Shown piece by piece: positions 17,988 through 26,636 of a DNA stretch of 64,000 bases. The position numbers and the translations under genes are program-made. Positions within the stretch are counted from its first letter, which is position 1; each line of letters starts with the position of its first letter. Source of the DNA: Pseudohongiella sp. (GTDB lineage Bacteria > Pseudomonadota > Gammaproteobacteria > Pseudomonadales > Pseudohongiellaceae). Location: positions 329,950-393,949 of the forward strand of contig NZ_DRFV01000002.1 of the NCBI RefSeq assembly GCF_011050365.1. The letters run 5' to 3'. Under the pieces are notes generated by a model. That model worked only from the letters and a program-made list of their open reading frames with translations. It searched no databases and was not told the DNA's origin.

Positions 17988-19073
17988 TCAGGCTTCATCC
18001 AGTAACTGATAGATGCGACGGATAGCCCGCACATCGGCGCCGGCCCCGCGAATCTGCGGGTAGTTGCCGCTGTGCGCGGTCATGTCAATCTGCTCGGCAG
18101 CCTGCTCAGCGCTCAGACCCCGCTGCTTGAGTGCCTCGGTGTTGCTCCACAGATCACGCAGGTAGGCCTGCAGCATATCAATGCGCTCTTTGCCTTCGAC
18201 AATCGGCCCATGGCCGGGCAACAAGGTATCAAAGTCAAACGTCTTTAACCTTTCCAGTGCATCCGGCCATTCATCAACATGCGCATCGCCCATATAAGGG
18301 AGAAATGGCACCATTAAATCACCGGTATAGATGATTTTTTCTTCCGGCAGAAAGACCACAACATCTCCGCCGGTATGCCCGCGACCCAGATGCGCGATCT
18401 GGATTTCACGACCACCGCCACGTACGGTCTGGAAGATGCTCATGGAATCTTCAATGGTAATATTGGGAGGCGTGGGTTCAATACCGGCCAGTGAATTCAG
18501 GTGGGCCTGCTGCACTGCGATACGCCCCTGCAACTCCGCCCGTTCATCGGTGTTTTCAGTGGTGGCCAGTTGCGCCTGCATCTGTTCTATCTGGCCGGGT
18601 ACGCCTTCGGTAAAACTGATAAAGGTGGACTCTTCCAGCACATTACCGAGTTCACCACTAAGCTTCTCACGGGTATAACGATGACCGATGATTTCGACAT
18701 CCTGCGGGAACACCTGGTTACCGTGAGCGTGATCAAAATGGTAGTGCGTGTTGATCAGATACCGTACGGGTTTGGCACTGACAGACTTGATGGCGTCGAT
18801 CAGGGCCATACCGGCATTGGGTGACACGTGTGAGTCCACCACCAACAGATCATGCTCGCCTTCGATCAGCATGGCGTGACTGATCAGGTTGACGGCGCCG
18901 GTGCCGGTAACATGATAGATACCATCGGCGACGGGCGTGAACACATGGCTACGGGTTTCGATCACACCGGACGGCGCATTATCCTGCGCCGAGCTCAGGC
19001 TGACCAGTGTCAGTACCGAGGCCGCTATGGCGACAGCAACGACCAGCGTTTTAATTCTGTTTTTGTTGTTCAT
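17988..19073 (-). CDS. Secreted metallo-beta-lactamase-fold hydrolase
   Basis: A 361-residue exported protein with a signal peptide ending near SLSSA. The zinc-binding HxHxDH motif is HYHFDHAHGN, with further metal ligands in LGRGHTGGDVV, IYTGDLMV and LLPGHGPI. The fold resembles the periplasmic MBL hydrolases sometimes linked to quinoprotein or sulfur oxidation, but nothing nearby supports a specific pathway. An insertion of about 60 residues rich in Glu/Gln separates the second and third metal motifs. AAGG precedes ATG 19073. Confidence 0.88.
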   Translation of the reverse strand: MNNKNRIKTLVVAVAIAASVLTLVSLSSAQDNAPSGVIETRSHVFTPVADGIYHVTGTGAVNLISHAMLIEGEHDLLVVDSHVSPNAGMALIDAIKSVSAKPVRYLINTHYHFDHAHGNQVFPQDVEIIGHRYTREKLSGELGNVLEESTFISFTEGVPGQIEQMQAQLATTENTDERAELQGRIAVQQAHLNSLAGIEPTPPNITIEDSMSIFQTVRGGGREIQIAHLGRGHTGGDVVVFLPEEKIIYTGDLMVPFLPYMGDAHVDEWPDALERLKTFDFDTLLPGHGPIVEGKERIDMLQAYLRDLWSNTEALKQRGLSAEQAAEQIDMTAHSGNYPQIRGAGADVRAIRRIYQLLDEA

Positions 19074-19133
19074 GTTTTACCTTTTTGTTATTTGGCTTTC
19101 GCTTTTGTCCAGCGGATCTTTGTATTGAGTTGT

Positions 19134-20606
19134 TTATTGCAATATCTTTATCCATTCTCCCGACTCGGGCGTGCCAATCGGGTAATAACCGTTGAGCAGA
19201 CGCAGAGTCTGTTCCGGGTACTGTGTCACCGGGCTGGCTGCCGCCAGCGCGCCCCAGTCAAACCCCTGGGTCACTTGCACATAGCGCACCCGCAGACCAT
19301 TGCTCGCTGAACGTTCATTGGTCTGTATCGGACGGAATGTACGAATGGAGGAGAACAGCAGACTCTCCAGATCTTCGCTCATCTCGGACTCCTCGATTTC
19401 TGCCCGGATAACAAAGACACGTGGCCCCAAATAGAATACCGCGATGCGCTCCTGGTGCCCATCGGCATTGGTATGAACACCGGTATGCCCTAACAGACGA
19501 TATTGCGACAACGGCTCGGAGCGTTGCAGATCAGTGATTCCAAGGTTTTCCCTGATGTACAGTCGGGGCTCCTTGTTCTCGCGCAGGCGTTGCGCTTCCA
19601 CCCCGATACTGGCACCGCCGCCCGGGCTGCGGGCTAACACGGTGGTGGTGGTGTCGCTGACAGACCAGTTATCAGGAAAAACCATGGTGTAACTCATCAG
19701 GTCCTGATAGTAGCGATTGCGGTCGCTGGCGACACTGGTGTTCTCGCCGAACAACAGTCCGTCCATGTGGCTGCGAAACACGGCGTGGTCGCTTTCGCGC
19801 GCTTCATCGTCGGGCAGATTGCCGGCCTGGGCAACGGCCTGCTGCAGACGCACATCGTTGCGCGGGTGGGTGGTAAACAGACCATGGTAGGTTGGCTGGC
19901 GCTGGGCAACGCGCACGTTAAAGTCTTCCTGGTTTTTTAACACCGACAGCACATCAATCATGGCCCGGGGATTGTAGCCCGCGTTGTACAGATATTCGGC
20001 GCCCAGGCTGTCGGCTTCCAGTTCATTGTCGCGACCAAATCCACTGACGCCGGCAGCCGCCCAGATGGAACCGATCTGCGCCAGCTCGGAACCAATATAG
20101 CCACTGCCGGTAGCCACAGCGGCAACGACACCACCGACTGTTGCGGCGGCATTGCCCAGCCGCCCGCGCGCCTGTTGCTGAATGGCGTGACGCGCGGTGA
20201 TGTGACCGACTTCGTGCGCCAGCACAGCGGCCAGTTCGTCTTCGGACTTCAGATACAACAGCAGCCCGCGGTTGATGTAGACATAACCGCCGGGCAAGGC
20301 AAAGGCGTTGATCTCAGGGCTGTCAATGACAGTGAATGTATATTCCAGATCATTGCGATGACTGCCTTGCGCAACACGCTGGCCGACTTCGCTGACGTAC
20401 TCGTTAACACGCTGGTCTTCAAGTACACGCATGCTGGCGAGCACTTTTTCGTGTTCTTCCTGACCGATTTCAAGCTCTCGCGACTCGCTCATCAACACCA
20501 GATTGGGTTGTCCGGTAGCAGGATTGACGGCACAGGACTGCAGGCCCACGGCAAGTATCAGAGCCGATGTCACTAACAACCAGTGTCGGGTACTGCGCAG
20601 CCTCAT
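19134..20606 (-). CDS. M48-family metalloprotease, lipoprotein
   Basis: A 490-residue periplasmic zinc protease. The N-terminal signal has a lipobox-like end (VGLQSC). The catalytic HEVGH lies in VLAHEVGHITARHA, and the third ligand Glu in DNELEADSLGAEYL. After the protease domain come about 230 further residues with an unassigned C-terminal domain. This is the BepA/LoiP-type architecture, linked in E. coli to outer-membrane protein quality control. The start is ATG 20606, set by AGGAGG. It follows the 12-gene envelope locus by 52 bases on the same strand and may be its last gene. Confidence 0.92.
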   Translation of the reverse strand: MRLRSTRHWLLVTSALILAVGLQSCAVNPATGQPNLVLMSESRELEIGQEEHEKVLASMRVLEDQRVNEYVSEVGQRVAQGSHRNDLEYTFTVIDSPEINAFALPGGYVYINRGLLLYLKSEDELAAVLAHEVGHITARHAIQQQARGRLGNAAATVGGVVAAVATGSGYIGSELAQIGSIWAAAGVSGFGRDNELEADSLGAEYLYNAGYNPRAMIDVLSVLKNQEDFNVRVAQRQPTYHGLFTTHPRNDVRLQQAVAQAGNLPDDEARESDHAVFRSHMDGLLFGENTSVASDRNRYYQDLMSYTMVFPDNWSVSDTTTTVLARSPGGGASIGVEAQRLRENKEPRLYIRENLGITDLQRSEPLSQYRLLGHTGVHTNADGHQERIAVFYLGPRVFVIRAEIEESEMSEDLESLLFSSIRTFRPIQTNERSASNGLRVRYVQVTQGFDWGALAAASPVTQYPEQTLRLLNGYYPIGTPESGEWIKILQ

Positions 20607-20658
20607 GATGTCACTCCTCCTGTTAAAATTTCGGATTCGCACGCTGGCAGGCATGGCC

Positions 20659-21348
20659 TCAGCTACCCTGAACAAACAGCTTGAGCTGGTCGGCAAGGCT
20701 GTTGCAGGCATTGGCTTCCACCCTGGCAATCAGCGGAATCGGGACAAACACGGCCGGCACGTAAGACTGGCCACTGGCATCGGCACTGATGGTCCCCACG
20801 GCGGTGTGAGATGACACATCCCAGACCCGCGCTTCAAAGTTGGAGGCATCTTCCCAGGAGCCGAAGCCGAAACAGCCACCACCGCCAGGGCCGACGGCAC
20901 AGGAAATCGAGCCCATGCGATTGGTGGTTTCAGTCTGACCGTCCAGCCATACGATATAGCGCACACCAAATTCGGCCATTTTGTCAGTCACCAGCGGTTG
21001 TGCCATCAGTTGCTGCAGATCTTCGCTGCGCATCGGTGCGGTGCGTGGCTCGAACCACGGGAACAATGCGTCAACAAAAATCTGTTCCGGCACCACTGTG
21101 ATGGCACCATTGCCGCGGCCCATGCGTTCGCCGACACACTGAACAAACTCTTCCCGGGTTTCATAGGCAGCACCCTGGCGCCGCCCCAGTATGACAATCG
21201 ATTCGCCGGTATTGATACCGGTATCACCCTGGCGAAATTCATCAATGGTTGTGGTGGTACACGCGACCAGCGCCAGTCCGCCTGCCAACATTGCGATCAG
21301 GTAGATGCCTGTTCGCGCCAGTCCTGCCATGGTGATTTTTGCTCTCAT
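20659..21348 (-). CDS. Lipoprotein of unknown function, distal gene of the envelope locus
   Basis: A 229-residue lipoprotein (signal followed by LVAC, then CTTTT). The mature part contains ESIVILGRRQGA and a segment suggesting a soluble nucleotide- or peptide-independent beta fold; no catalytic motif is recognised. AGGAG precedes ATG 21348. It lies 27 bases downstream of another predicted lipoprotein gene. Four cysteines occur in the mature region besides the lipidated one, so disulfides are possible. The function is unknown. Confidence 0.75.
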   Translation of the reverse strand: MRAKITMAGLARTGIYLIAMLAGGLALVACTTTTIDEFRQGDTGINTGESIVILGRRQGAAYETREEFVQCVGERMGRGNGAITVVPEQIFVDALFPWFEPRTAPMRSEDLQQLMAQPLVTDKMAEFGVRYIVWLDGQTETTNRMGSISCAVGPGGGGCFGFGSWEDASNFEARVWDVSSHTAVGTISADASGQSYVPAVFVPIPLIARVEANACNSLADQLKLFVQGS

Positions 21349-21375
21349 GCCGACTCCTGCAGATTCCTGGTCACA

Positions 21376-22089
21376 CTACTGCAAACGGGGTTGCAACCAG
21401 TCCCTGATTTCAGGGACATTGGTAAAACTGATGGAAAAATTCGACGCCAGATCCCGCATCGCGGCCACTGACGCATCATTGATGCCACCCTCGGCGCTGC
21501 CAAACGTTTCCTGTCCGGTCTTGCCGTAGGCGGTCATCACCCAGTCGGCGATATAACCGCCGTCGGGCGCGGTCAGCCGCATATTGTATTTGACCCAGAC
21601 TTCATAGGCGTCAAGCCGGGTTTTCTGCGGCATGCCGAGTTGAAATTCGTCGATATTGGGTATAAAGACCGCGTCGACGCCACGTTCATTCGCCATCGCC
21701 GGATCATTCAGCACCACCACCTGCTGAAACATCGCCGGCAGAACCGTGTTGAACAGCTCCACATGGGAAGCGCCGCTGTTGACCAGGTATTCATCCTTGC
21801 CGGCATCGGTGCGCTCGGTGTACACGTGATTGCGCAAGGCGTCGCTGTAGTACACACCGAGCGTCATCGGCAAGGGCGGAATATTGGGGCTGGGATAGCT
21901 GCCTTCGACAGTAACAGTGCTTGCGCCGCAGGCGCCAAGCGTCAATGCGCCCAGTGGCAACAGGACAAAGGTGCGTGCGTAGTGCCACAAGGATGAAAGA
22001 ATACCTGGTTTGATCTCGCTTCTCACTGCCTGCTCCATTGTTGCTTTTATGTTGGTTTTATCTGAGTCGTTGCCTGATACCGTGGTCAT
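21376..22089 (-). CDS. Predicted lipoprotein of unknown function
   Basis: A 237-residue protein. A charged N-terminal extension of about 35 residues precedes a hydrophobic segment ending LTLGAC, which looks like a lipobox, so it is either a lipoprotein with a long n-region or starts at a later codon. The start at 22089 overlaps the vWA gene's stop in an ATGA, which supports coupling to that gene. The mature domain (about 190 residues) contains PPLPMTLGVYYSDALRNH and a Tyr/Val-rich strand pattern; no family is recognised. Confidence 0.75.
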   Translation of the reverse strand: MTTVSGNDSDKTNIKATMEQAVRSEIKPGILSSLWHYARTFVLLPLGALTLGACGASTVTVEGSYPSPNIPPLPMTLGVYYSDALRNHVYTERTDAGKDEYLVNSGASHVELFNTVLPAMFQQVVVLNDPAMANERGVDAVFIPNIDEFQLGMPQKTRLDAYEVWVKYNMRLTAPDGGYIADWVMTAYGKTGQETFGSAEGGINDASVAAMRDLASNFSISFTNVPEIRDWLQPRLQ

Positions 22090-23087
22090 TGATATGAATT
22101 AAGTCCGACAAAACTGCCGCCATTGCGTTCCGCCAGTTCCCGCATCAGCGTGGCAAAACGGTAAAGGCTGTCGTGATAACGCGGGTCCAGATCAAACAAT
22201 ACCGGAAATCCGACTGCGTGAATACGCACCAGACGATTCCCACTGGCATCGGCCTGGTTAATTCTGTCCACCGTCTCGACCACGCGGGTGATCGAGCCCC
22301 CGGGCAGGAAATCATCGCCAAAGGTATAGATGCTGACCCGCTGGCCGGTCTGGTAAAAGGTACTGATGGCACGGGTAATACCTTCAACCGGGCTGCTGTT
22401 ACTGAATGGCGCCCAGTTGCGCAGTGCACTGATCATCGCCTGACGGCGTGCCGGTGTGTCCGGAATCCATTGCCCACGGTAGTTGGGAAACATGTAATCG
22501 CCCATGTCGTTCATGATCTGGATGCCTTTGACTTCGGGATAGATATCCAGGACTTCGGTGACCATCTCCAGCACGCGCGGCCAGGCGTTGTAAAACATAC
22601 TACCCGAGGTATCGATCAGGAAGATAATGTATTCGCTGTCGACCGGGATGCCGCCGATGACATTGTTGCTGCGGGTAAACTCCTGGCCCAGCAGGCGTTC
22701 CATTTCTGCGGTCAGCGATTGCCGCGCAATGGCCAGTTCGCTTTCCTCCTCGGCGCGCTCTTCCGCCAGCTCGGTCGAGGTTTCATAACGCCCGCGAATA
22801 TTCGACATCTCCCGTTCCAGCCGCGCCACGCGCTCGCGGTAAGCAGACAACTGTTCGCGCCGGGCGTTGAGCTCGCGGTTCAGGGTCCGGGTTTCACCAC
22901 GGATTTCGAACAACTCCTGCTGCAACTCCGCAACAGGCTGTTCAAGCTGTTGGGGCGCACTCTCCAGTGTCACCGGCGCGGAATTCTCGGTAATCATCAA
23001 CAGCAGGATGATGGCGCCAAAGCCACAGGAAATGACGTCCAGAAACGCTATGGTGGCACCGTCTTCTTCGCGTTTTCGTTTTTTCAT
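22086..23087 (-). CDS. ExbD-like membrane-anchored von Willebrand A protein (second of pair)
   Basis: A 333-residue protein. The basic N-terminus KKRKR is followed by one membrane helix (about 13-34) starting AFLDVISCGFGA, with Asp17 at the position where ExbD/TolR/MotB carry their proton-binding Asp. Residues about 45-135 are a charged coiled coil. Residues about 150-330 are a vWA domain with the MIDAS motif DTSGS (159-163), which binds a metal ion and usually a protein partner. The domain should lie in the periplasm. It shares its layout and TM signature with the upstream neighbour, separated by 4 bases, suggesting duplication and possible heterodimer formation. Confidence 0.88.
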   Translation of the reverse strand: MKKRKREEDGATIAFLDVISCGFGAIILLLMITENSAPVTLESAPQQLEQPVAELQQELFEIRGETRTLNRELNARREQLSAYRERVARLEREMSNIRGRYETSTELAEERAEEESELAIARQSLTAEMERLLGQEFTRSNNVIGGIPVDSEYIIFLIDTSGSMFYNAWPRVLEMVTEVLDIYPEVKGIQIMNDMGDYMFPNYRGQWIPDTPARRQAMISALRNWAPFSNSSPVEGITRAISTFYQTGQRVSIYTFGDDFLPGGSITRVVETVDRINQADASGNRLVRIHAVGFPVLFDLDPRYHDSLYRFATLMRELAERNGGSFVGLNSYQ

Positions 23088-23091
23088 AGTC

Positions 23092-24192
23092 TCAGGGCCA
23101 ATCGCGTGATGGTGTAATAAAAGAACCGCCGCTCAACACACCCAGTTGCCAGTAAGCTGCTGCCGCAGCCGGGTCACCCTCCATTGGCAGCAGGATGGTG
23201 TTGACCGGAATATTGGCCGGCATCGATTCCAGCGCTTCCTGGTACAGCTCCAGCCGCTCCCTGGGGCTGATCGTAGTGGCATTGCGGCTGCCTGATCCCT
23301 GCGTCGGCAGGCTGTCTGTGATCAAATACACATTGTCCGGTCTCGGGTTCATCGCTGCCACGGCGGCAAATGCCCGTTGCAGATTATTGCCACCACCGGG
23401 CAATGTCGACTGGACCGCCCTGACCACCTCATTCAGTTCATCGCGGTCGGCCACTTCCAGCCACCGGCCTTCAGTACCTGCCATCACCGCGCTGGCGGTC
23501 TCATTAAAGCCGACAATCTGGTACTGACTGACCAGTGGCAACTGGCTGCTGATCCATTCCACGATGCGCACTGCACGTTGCCATTTGGGGGCAGCCAGCT
23601 TCACCTCATCCGACATATTTCTGATACGTATGATATTGACCAACGTGTCATCCAGCATGCTGGCGGAAGTATCGAGCAGGATCAGAATCCGGTTGCCGCC
23701 CAGGAACATGCCGGTCAGGTACTGCCGGTCACCGTCGCCGAGAAATTCGCGGCTGCTGTCACCCTGTTCTTCCACGGCGCTGGTTTGCAAACGCAACAAC
23801 TCTTCTTCCAACGACCGGATGTCAGCGCGCAAATCTTCCAGGCTTTCCTCAGTTGCCATGGAATTTCCTTCCAGCGCGGCAAGCTGCGACATGAAGTCAT
23901 CAATATCACTTTGTATGCGATCGGCCAGCCCTTGTGCCGCCACCACCTCCAGACTGACTTCGTCCAGCGTATTGCGTACCTGAAACAGTTGTTCTTCGCC
24001 TTCCAGCACCTCTTCCTCTAGCAAACGGGCCTCTGCGGTCAGGTTCGGATCGGCCTCGTTACGTGCCTCGGTAGCGGTGTGGTCCAGAATCAGAAAAATC
24101 AGTACCACGGCGCCAAAACCACAGGACATGACGTCAAGAAACGCCAGCCCCATCGGGTTCACGGCAGCGCGTTTGCGTCTACGCCCCGCCAT
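23092..24192 (-). CDS. ExbD-like membrane-anchored von Willebrand A protein (first of pair)
   Basis: A 366-residue paralogue of the next gene. The basic N-terminus RRRKR is followed by a TM helix (about 16-37) beginning AFLDVMSCGFGA, with Asp20 in the ExbD/TolR-like position. Residues about 45-145 are an acidic coiled coil. The vWA domain starts near 165 with a MIDAS motif DTSAS (174-178) and a later ITDSLP that matches a second conserved acidic loop. It overlaps the upstream Hsp70-like gene by 14 bases. With the ExbB-like protein encoded two genes upstream it could form a proton-driven stator. Confidence 0.88.
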   Translation of the reverse strand: MAGRRRKRAAVNPMGLAFLDVMSCGFGAVVLIFLILDHTATEARNEADPNLTAEARLLEEEVLEGEEQLFQVRNTLDEVSLEVVAAQGLADRIQSDIDDFMSQLAALEGNSMATEESLEDLRADIRSLEEELLRLQTSAVEEQGDSSREFLGDGDRQYLTGMFLGGNRILILLDTSASMLDDTLVNIIRIRNMSDEVKLAAPKWQRAVRIVEWISSQLPLVSQYQIVGFNETASAVMAGTEGRWLEVADRDELNEVVRAVQSTLPGGGNNLQRAFAAVAAMNPRPDNVYLITDSLPTQGSGSRNATTISPRERLELYQEALESMPANIPVNTILLPMEGDPAAAAAYWQLGVLSGGSFITPSRDWP

Positions 24193-25426
24193 GATGCACC
24201 CGTATCAATGACAATTCGACGCCTTCGTCAACGCTCAGGGTGTCGCCGGCAAACAGGGTCCGGCCCGCTGCAATGGCCCGGGCCTGTATTAAAACAGAGG
24301 CAGAAGCCGACGGTGTGACAGTCTCATTATCATCTGACACGGCTATCGGGTAGGCGTTATGGTCCAGCACCATATGGGTCGCCACAACACGCGCCGGCGC
24401 TGTTTGCAGATCCGCTTCGGCCGCCGCTTCAGGCTGCCGCCAGACGCTGATAAATGGCATGTCAGACCCGTTTACCGACAGTGATGCGCTGGCCTGCACA
24501 CAGGCCTGCGCCAACTGTTCACCGCCTAACGGGGACTGGCGGACCTGCAGGCTGTTTTCCAGACCGGGAATGGCAGCCGCCCGCTCCGATATCAGTACCG
24601 GGGCCGGGGTGTCGCCGAGCAGCATTTGCAACTGCTGATTGATACGGCGGAATACCGGCTCCAGACTCTCCACCAGTTCGGCGACGCTGACGCGCGCCTG
24701 ATGGGTGGCTTTGTCGGTGGTGATGCTGACCATAAAATCGGCCTGACCGGTGCGTATCTGCTGCAGATAGTCCGGCAGCTCGTTGTACAGATGTTGCTCC
24801 CAGAACGCGCTGTGCTGAGGATTAAAGCGCGACTGTTGAATAAAGGCATCATTGATGACCTGGACCAGGGCGTTTGCCACATTGCTCCAGCCCGCCCCCT
24901 GCACCACCGCCACCGACTCGCGTCTGATCTGTTGTTGATCGCGGCTCAACAGGGTCAGGCTGAACTGATGCAATTGCAGGTCGGCGAACACCAGACGCTG
25001 CTGCCCGGCCATGTGCGACTTGGCATAGAACAGGCCCGTATCCATCATGGCGGCGGCACGAAACGGGCTTTTAGCAAGTACGCCGCCCAGAATCGCGAGC
25101 TGATCCCGACTGAAACTGCCGGGCACGGCAATCACCACATCGCCTTCAAAATCGCTGGACTCCGCGATATTCAGCAGATGCGCGTGTGCGATATCGGCGT
25201 TGTGCCGGTAATGCGCCAGCGGTCTCGTCAACGGCGTCATGCTCAGCCGGTGCCAGAACTCATTGTGGGTATTGACCGGATGCAGGCGACTCTGTTCGGC
25301 CGCGCTCTGGCCGAACTGTGTTTGCCCGGCAAGACTCAGGGCAAACCCCGGGCTACTGCTGATCAGGTCGCCATCCTGATACAGGTTGATAGTGTGATCA
25401 TTCAGTTCCAGGACGGCGCTGGTCAT
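24179..25426 (-). CDS. Divergent Hsp70/actin-fold protein, probably not an ATPase
   Basis: A 415-residue cytoplasmic protein without signal or TM segments. It follows the order of the Hsp70 nucleotide-binding domain: an N-terminal VLELNDHTINLYQDG hairpin; DVVIAVPGSFSRDQL (about 96-110), matching the Hsp70 VITVPAxF block; MDTGLFYA, matching the EPTAAALAY position; VFADLQLHQFSLTLL (about 146-160), where Hsp70 has DLGGGT; and VLISERAAAIPG, matching the VGGSSRIP block. The glycines that bind phosphates are missing in two of these places, so ATP hydrolysis is doubtful. It overlaps both neighbours (4 and 14 bases), so it belongs to the envelope locus and may be a cytoplasmic scaffold or regulator. 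Confidence 0.7.
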   Translation of the reverse strand: MTSAVLELNDHTINLYQDGDLISSSPGFALSLAGQTQFGQSAAEQSRLHPVNTHNEFWHRLSMTPLTRPLAHYRHNADIAHAHLLNIAESSDFEGDVVIAVPGSFSRDQLAILGGVLAKSPFRAAAMMDTGLFYAKSHMAGQQRLVFADLQLHQFSLTLLSRDQQQIRRESVAVVQGAGWSNVANALVQVINDAFIQQSRFNPQHSAFWEQHLYNELPDYLQQIRTGQADFMVSITTDKATHQARVSVAELVESLEPVFRRINQQLQMLLGDTPAPVLISERAAAIPGLENSLQVRQSPLGGEQLAQACVQASASLSVNGSDMPFISVWRQPEAAAEADLQTAPARVVATHMVLDHNAYPIAVSDDNETVTPSASASVLIQARAIAAGRTLFAGDTLSVDEGVELSLIRVHHGGA

Positions 25427-26268
25427 GCTGGCTGCACCGCCTCATCATGGCCGGATTGTGGTGTGCTGCGACCCGGCATCTGCAGGTAGCGGATCAGGTG
25501 GTCATCGCAGTAGGTCTGGCTGTCCATCACCAGTCGGTCCTGCACCAGCGACAGCTGATACAGCAGGAACATCAGCACAATGCTGGTAACCAGTGCGACG
25601 AATGTGGAATTGAAGGCAACGCCCAGACTGACGGTGACACCAAGAATGTCGCCGGTAACAGCCTGATGTGCCTGGCCCAGTGCGGTACCAATACCGCGTA
25701 CGGTACCCAGGAAGCCGATCGAAGGGATGGCCCAGGCGATGTAGCGCACGATGGCCAGCTCACTTTCAAGGCGCTCGGATTCGTTGTCGCAGATATCGCG
25801 CACCGTAGCAGACACGTCCTGCACATCACGTGTGGTGCCGAAGCGATGCAGACCGGCGAGAAGTGCCCGTGGCAGCAGATAACTGCGCTCCCTCTCCGGC
25901 AATGCCTGCACCGGTCGCGCAAAGTGCCGGGTGTCTTCGGGCAGAATACTGGTACCGTCAGACACCTGCAGCAGCTCACGATCGAGCAGCGAACGCTCGC
26001 GCATGGTGCGCACGGTTTTCATGCCAATGATGGACAGTGCCCAGAAGAACAGAATAATACAGGTTTCCTGTTCGAAGTCGCGCAGCACGATGTACATGGA
26101 ACGATCGGGCACATAGTCCTCGTCGGCCTCCTGCATCATCGTCTGTTGCTGCTGAATGATATCGGCGTTGGGTCTGATCACGGCGACATAAATGGCATGC
26201 ACCACGATGACCACAATGATCAGTGCAAAGATCTGATAAATGACTTCAGACAGGTATTTTTGTTTCAT
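25423..26268 (-). CDS. MotA/TolQ/ExbB-type proton channel protein
   Basis: A 281-residue inner-membrane protein. A first hydrophobic helix lies at about 10-32 and a second at about 68-85. Then follow a cytoplasmic stretch and the conserved MotA_ExbB core: IAWAIPSIGFLGTVRGIGTA (about 178-197) and GVTVSLGVAFNSTFVALVTS (about 209-228). These match the LLGLLGTVxG and TTxxGLxVAIP blocks of ExbB/TolQ, the proton-channel subunit that works with ExbD/TolR. The partners here are most likely the two vWA proteins with Asp-bearing TM helices. It overlaps the Hsp70-like gene by 4 bases and has GGGAA upstream of its ATG. Confidence 0.9.
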   Translation of the reverse strand: MKQKYLSEVIYQIFALIIVVIVVHAIYVAVIRPNADIIQQQQTMMQEADEDYVPDRSMYIVLRDFEQETCIILFFWALSIIGMKTVRTMRERSLLDRELLQVSDGTSILPEDTRHFARPVQALPERERSYLLPRALLAGLHRFGTTRDVQDVSATVRDICDNESERLESELAIVRYIAWAIPSIGFLGTVRGIGTALGQAHQAVTGDILGVTVSLGVAFNSTFVALVTSIVLMFLLYQLSLVQDRLVMDSQTYCDDHLIRYLQMPGRSTPQSGHDEAVQPA

Positions 26269-26338
26269 GCGTACTTCCCTGATCAGGTTTAACGGTTAAA
26301 CGTGTGCTTCGTTTAAGGCTCTGGATCTGCCCAGCGGT

Positions 26339-26635
26339 TCAGATATCCACCGGAAACGAGACACCGAAGTCCTGCGATATCTGTTCCGAAGGTATAAAAC
26401 GACCCGGCCCCTGGCTATCCGCACTGTCAATGGGCTGGCTATCTATATCCGGCAGGTCGGTGTCGCTGTTGCCGGCGTCGCTTTGCTCATCACTGGTGCT
26501 GTTGCCGGTATCAGCGTCGCTAACGGCCTGCTGCTCACTGGCTTCTGACTCACCGGCTGATGGTTGTGCCTGCAAGCCTGCAACGGGCATCAGCAACAAC
26601 AGTGACAACAGATATTTTACCAACGTTGTGGCCAT
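26339..26635 (-). CDS. Small acidic secreted protein
   Basis: A 98-residue protein with a signal peptide (KYLLSLLLLMPVAGLQAQ), a long low-complexity acidic linker rich in Ser, Asp, Glu and Gln, and a C-terminal hydrophobic/acidic tail, PSEQISQDFGVSFPVDI. The tail looks like a defined binding peptide at the end of a disordered tether. ATG 26635 lies two bases from the stop codon of the PEGA-FGE gene, so it is translated from the same transcript, just before the ExbB-like gene. The function is unknown; a periplasmic adaptor is an inference. Confidence 0.75.
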   Translation of the reverse strand: MATTLVKYLLSLLLLMPVAGLQAQPSAGESEASEQQAVSDADTGNSTSDEQSDAGNSDTDLPDIDSQPIDSADSQGPGRFIPSEQISQDFGVSFPVDI

Positions 26636-26636
26636 G

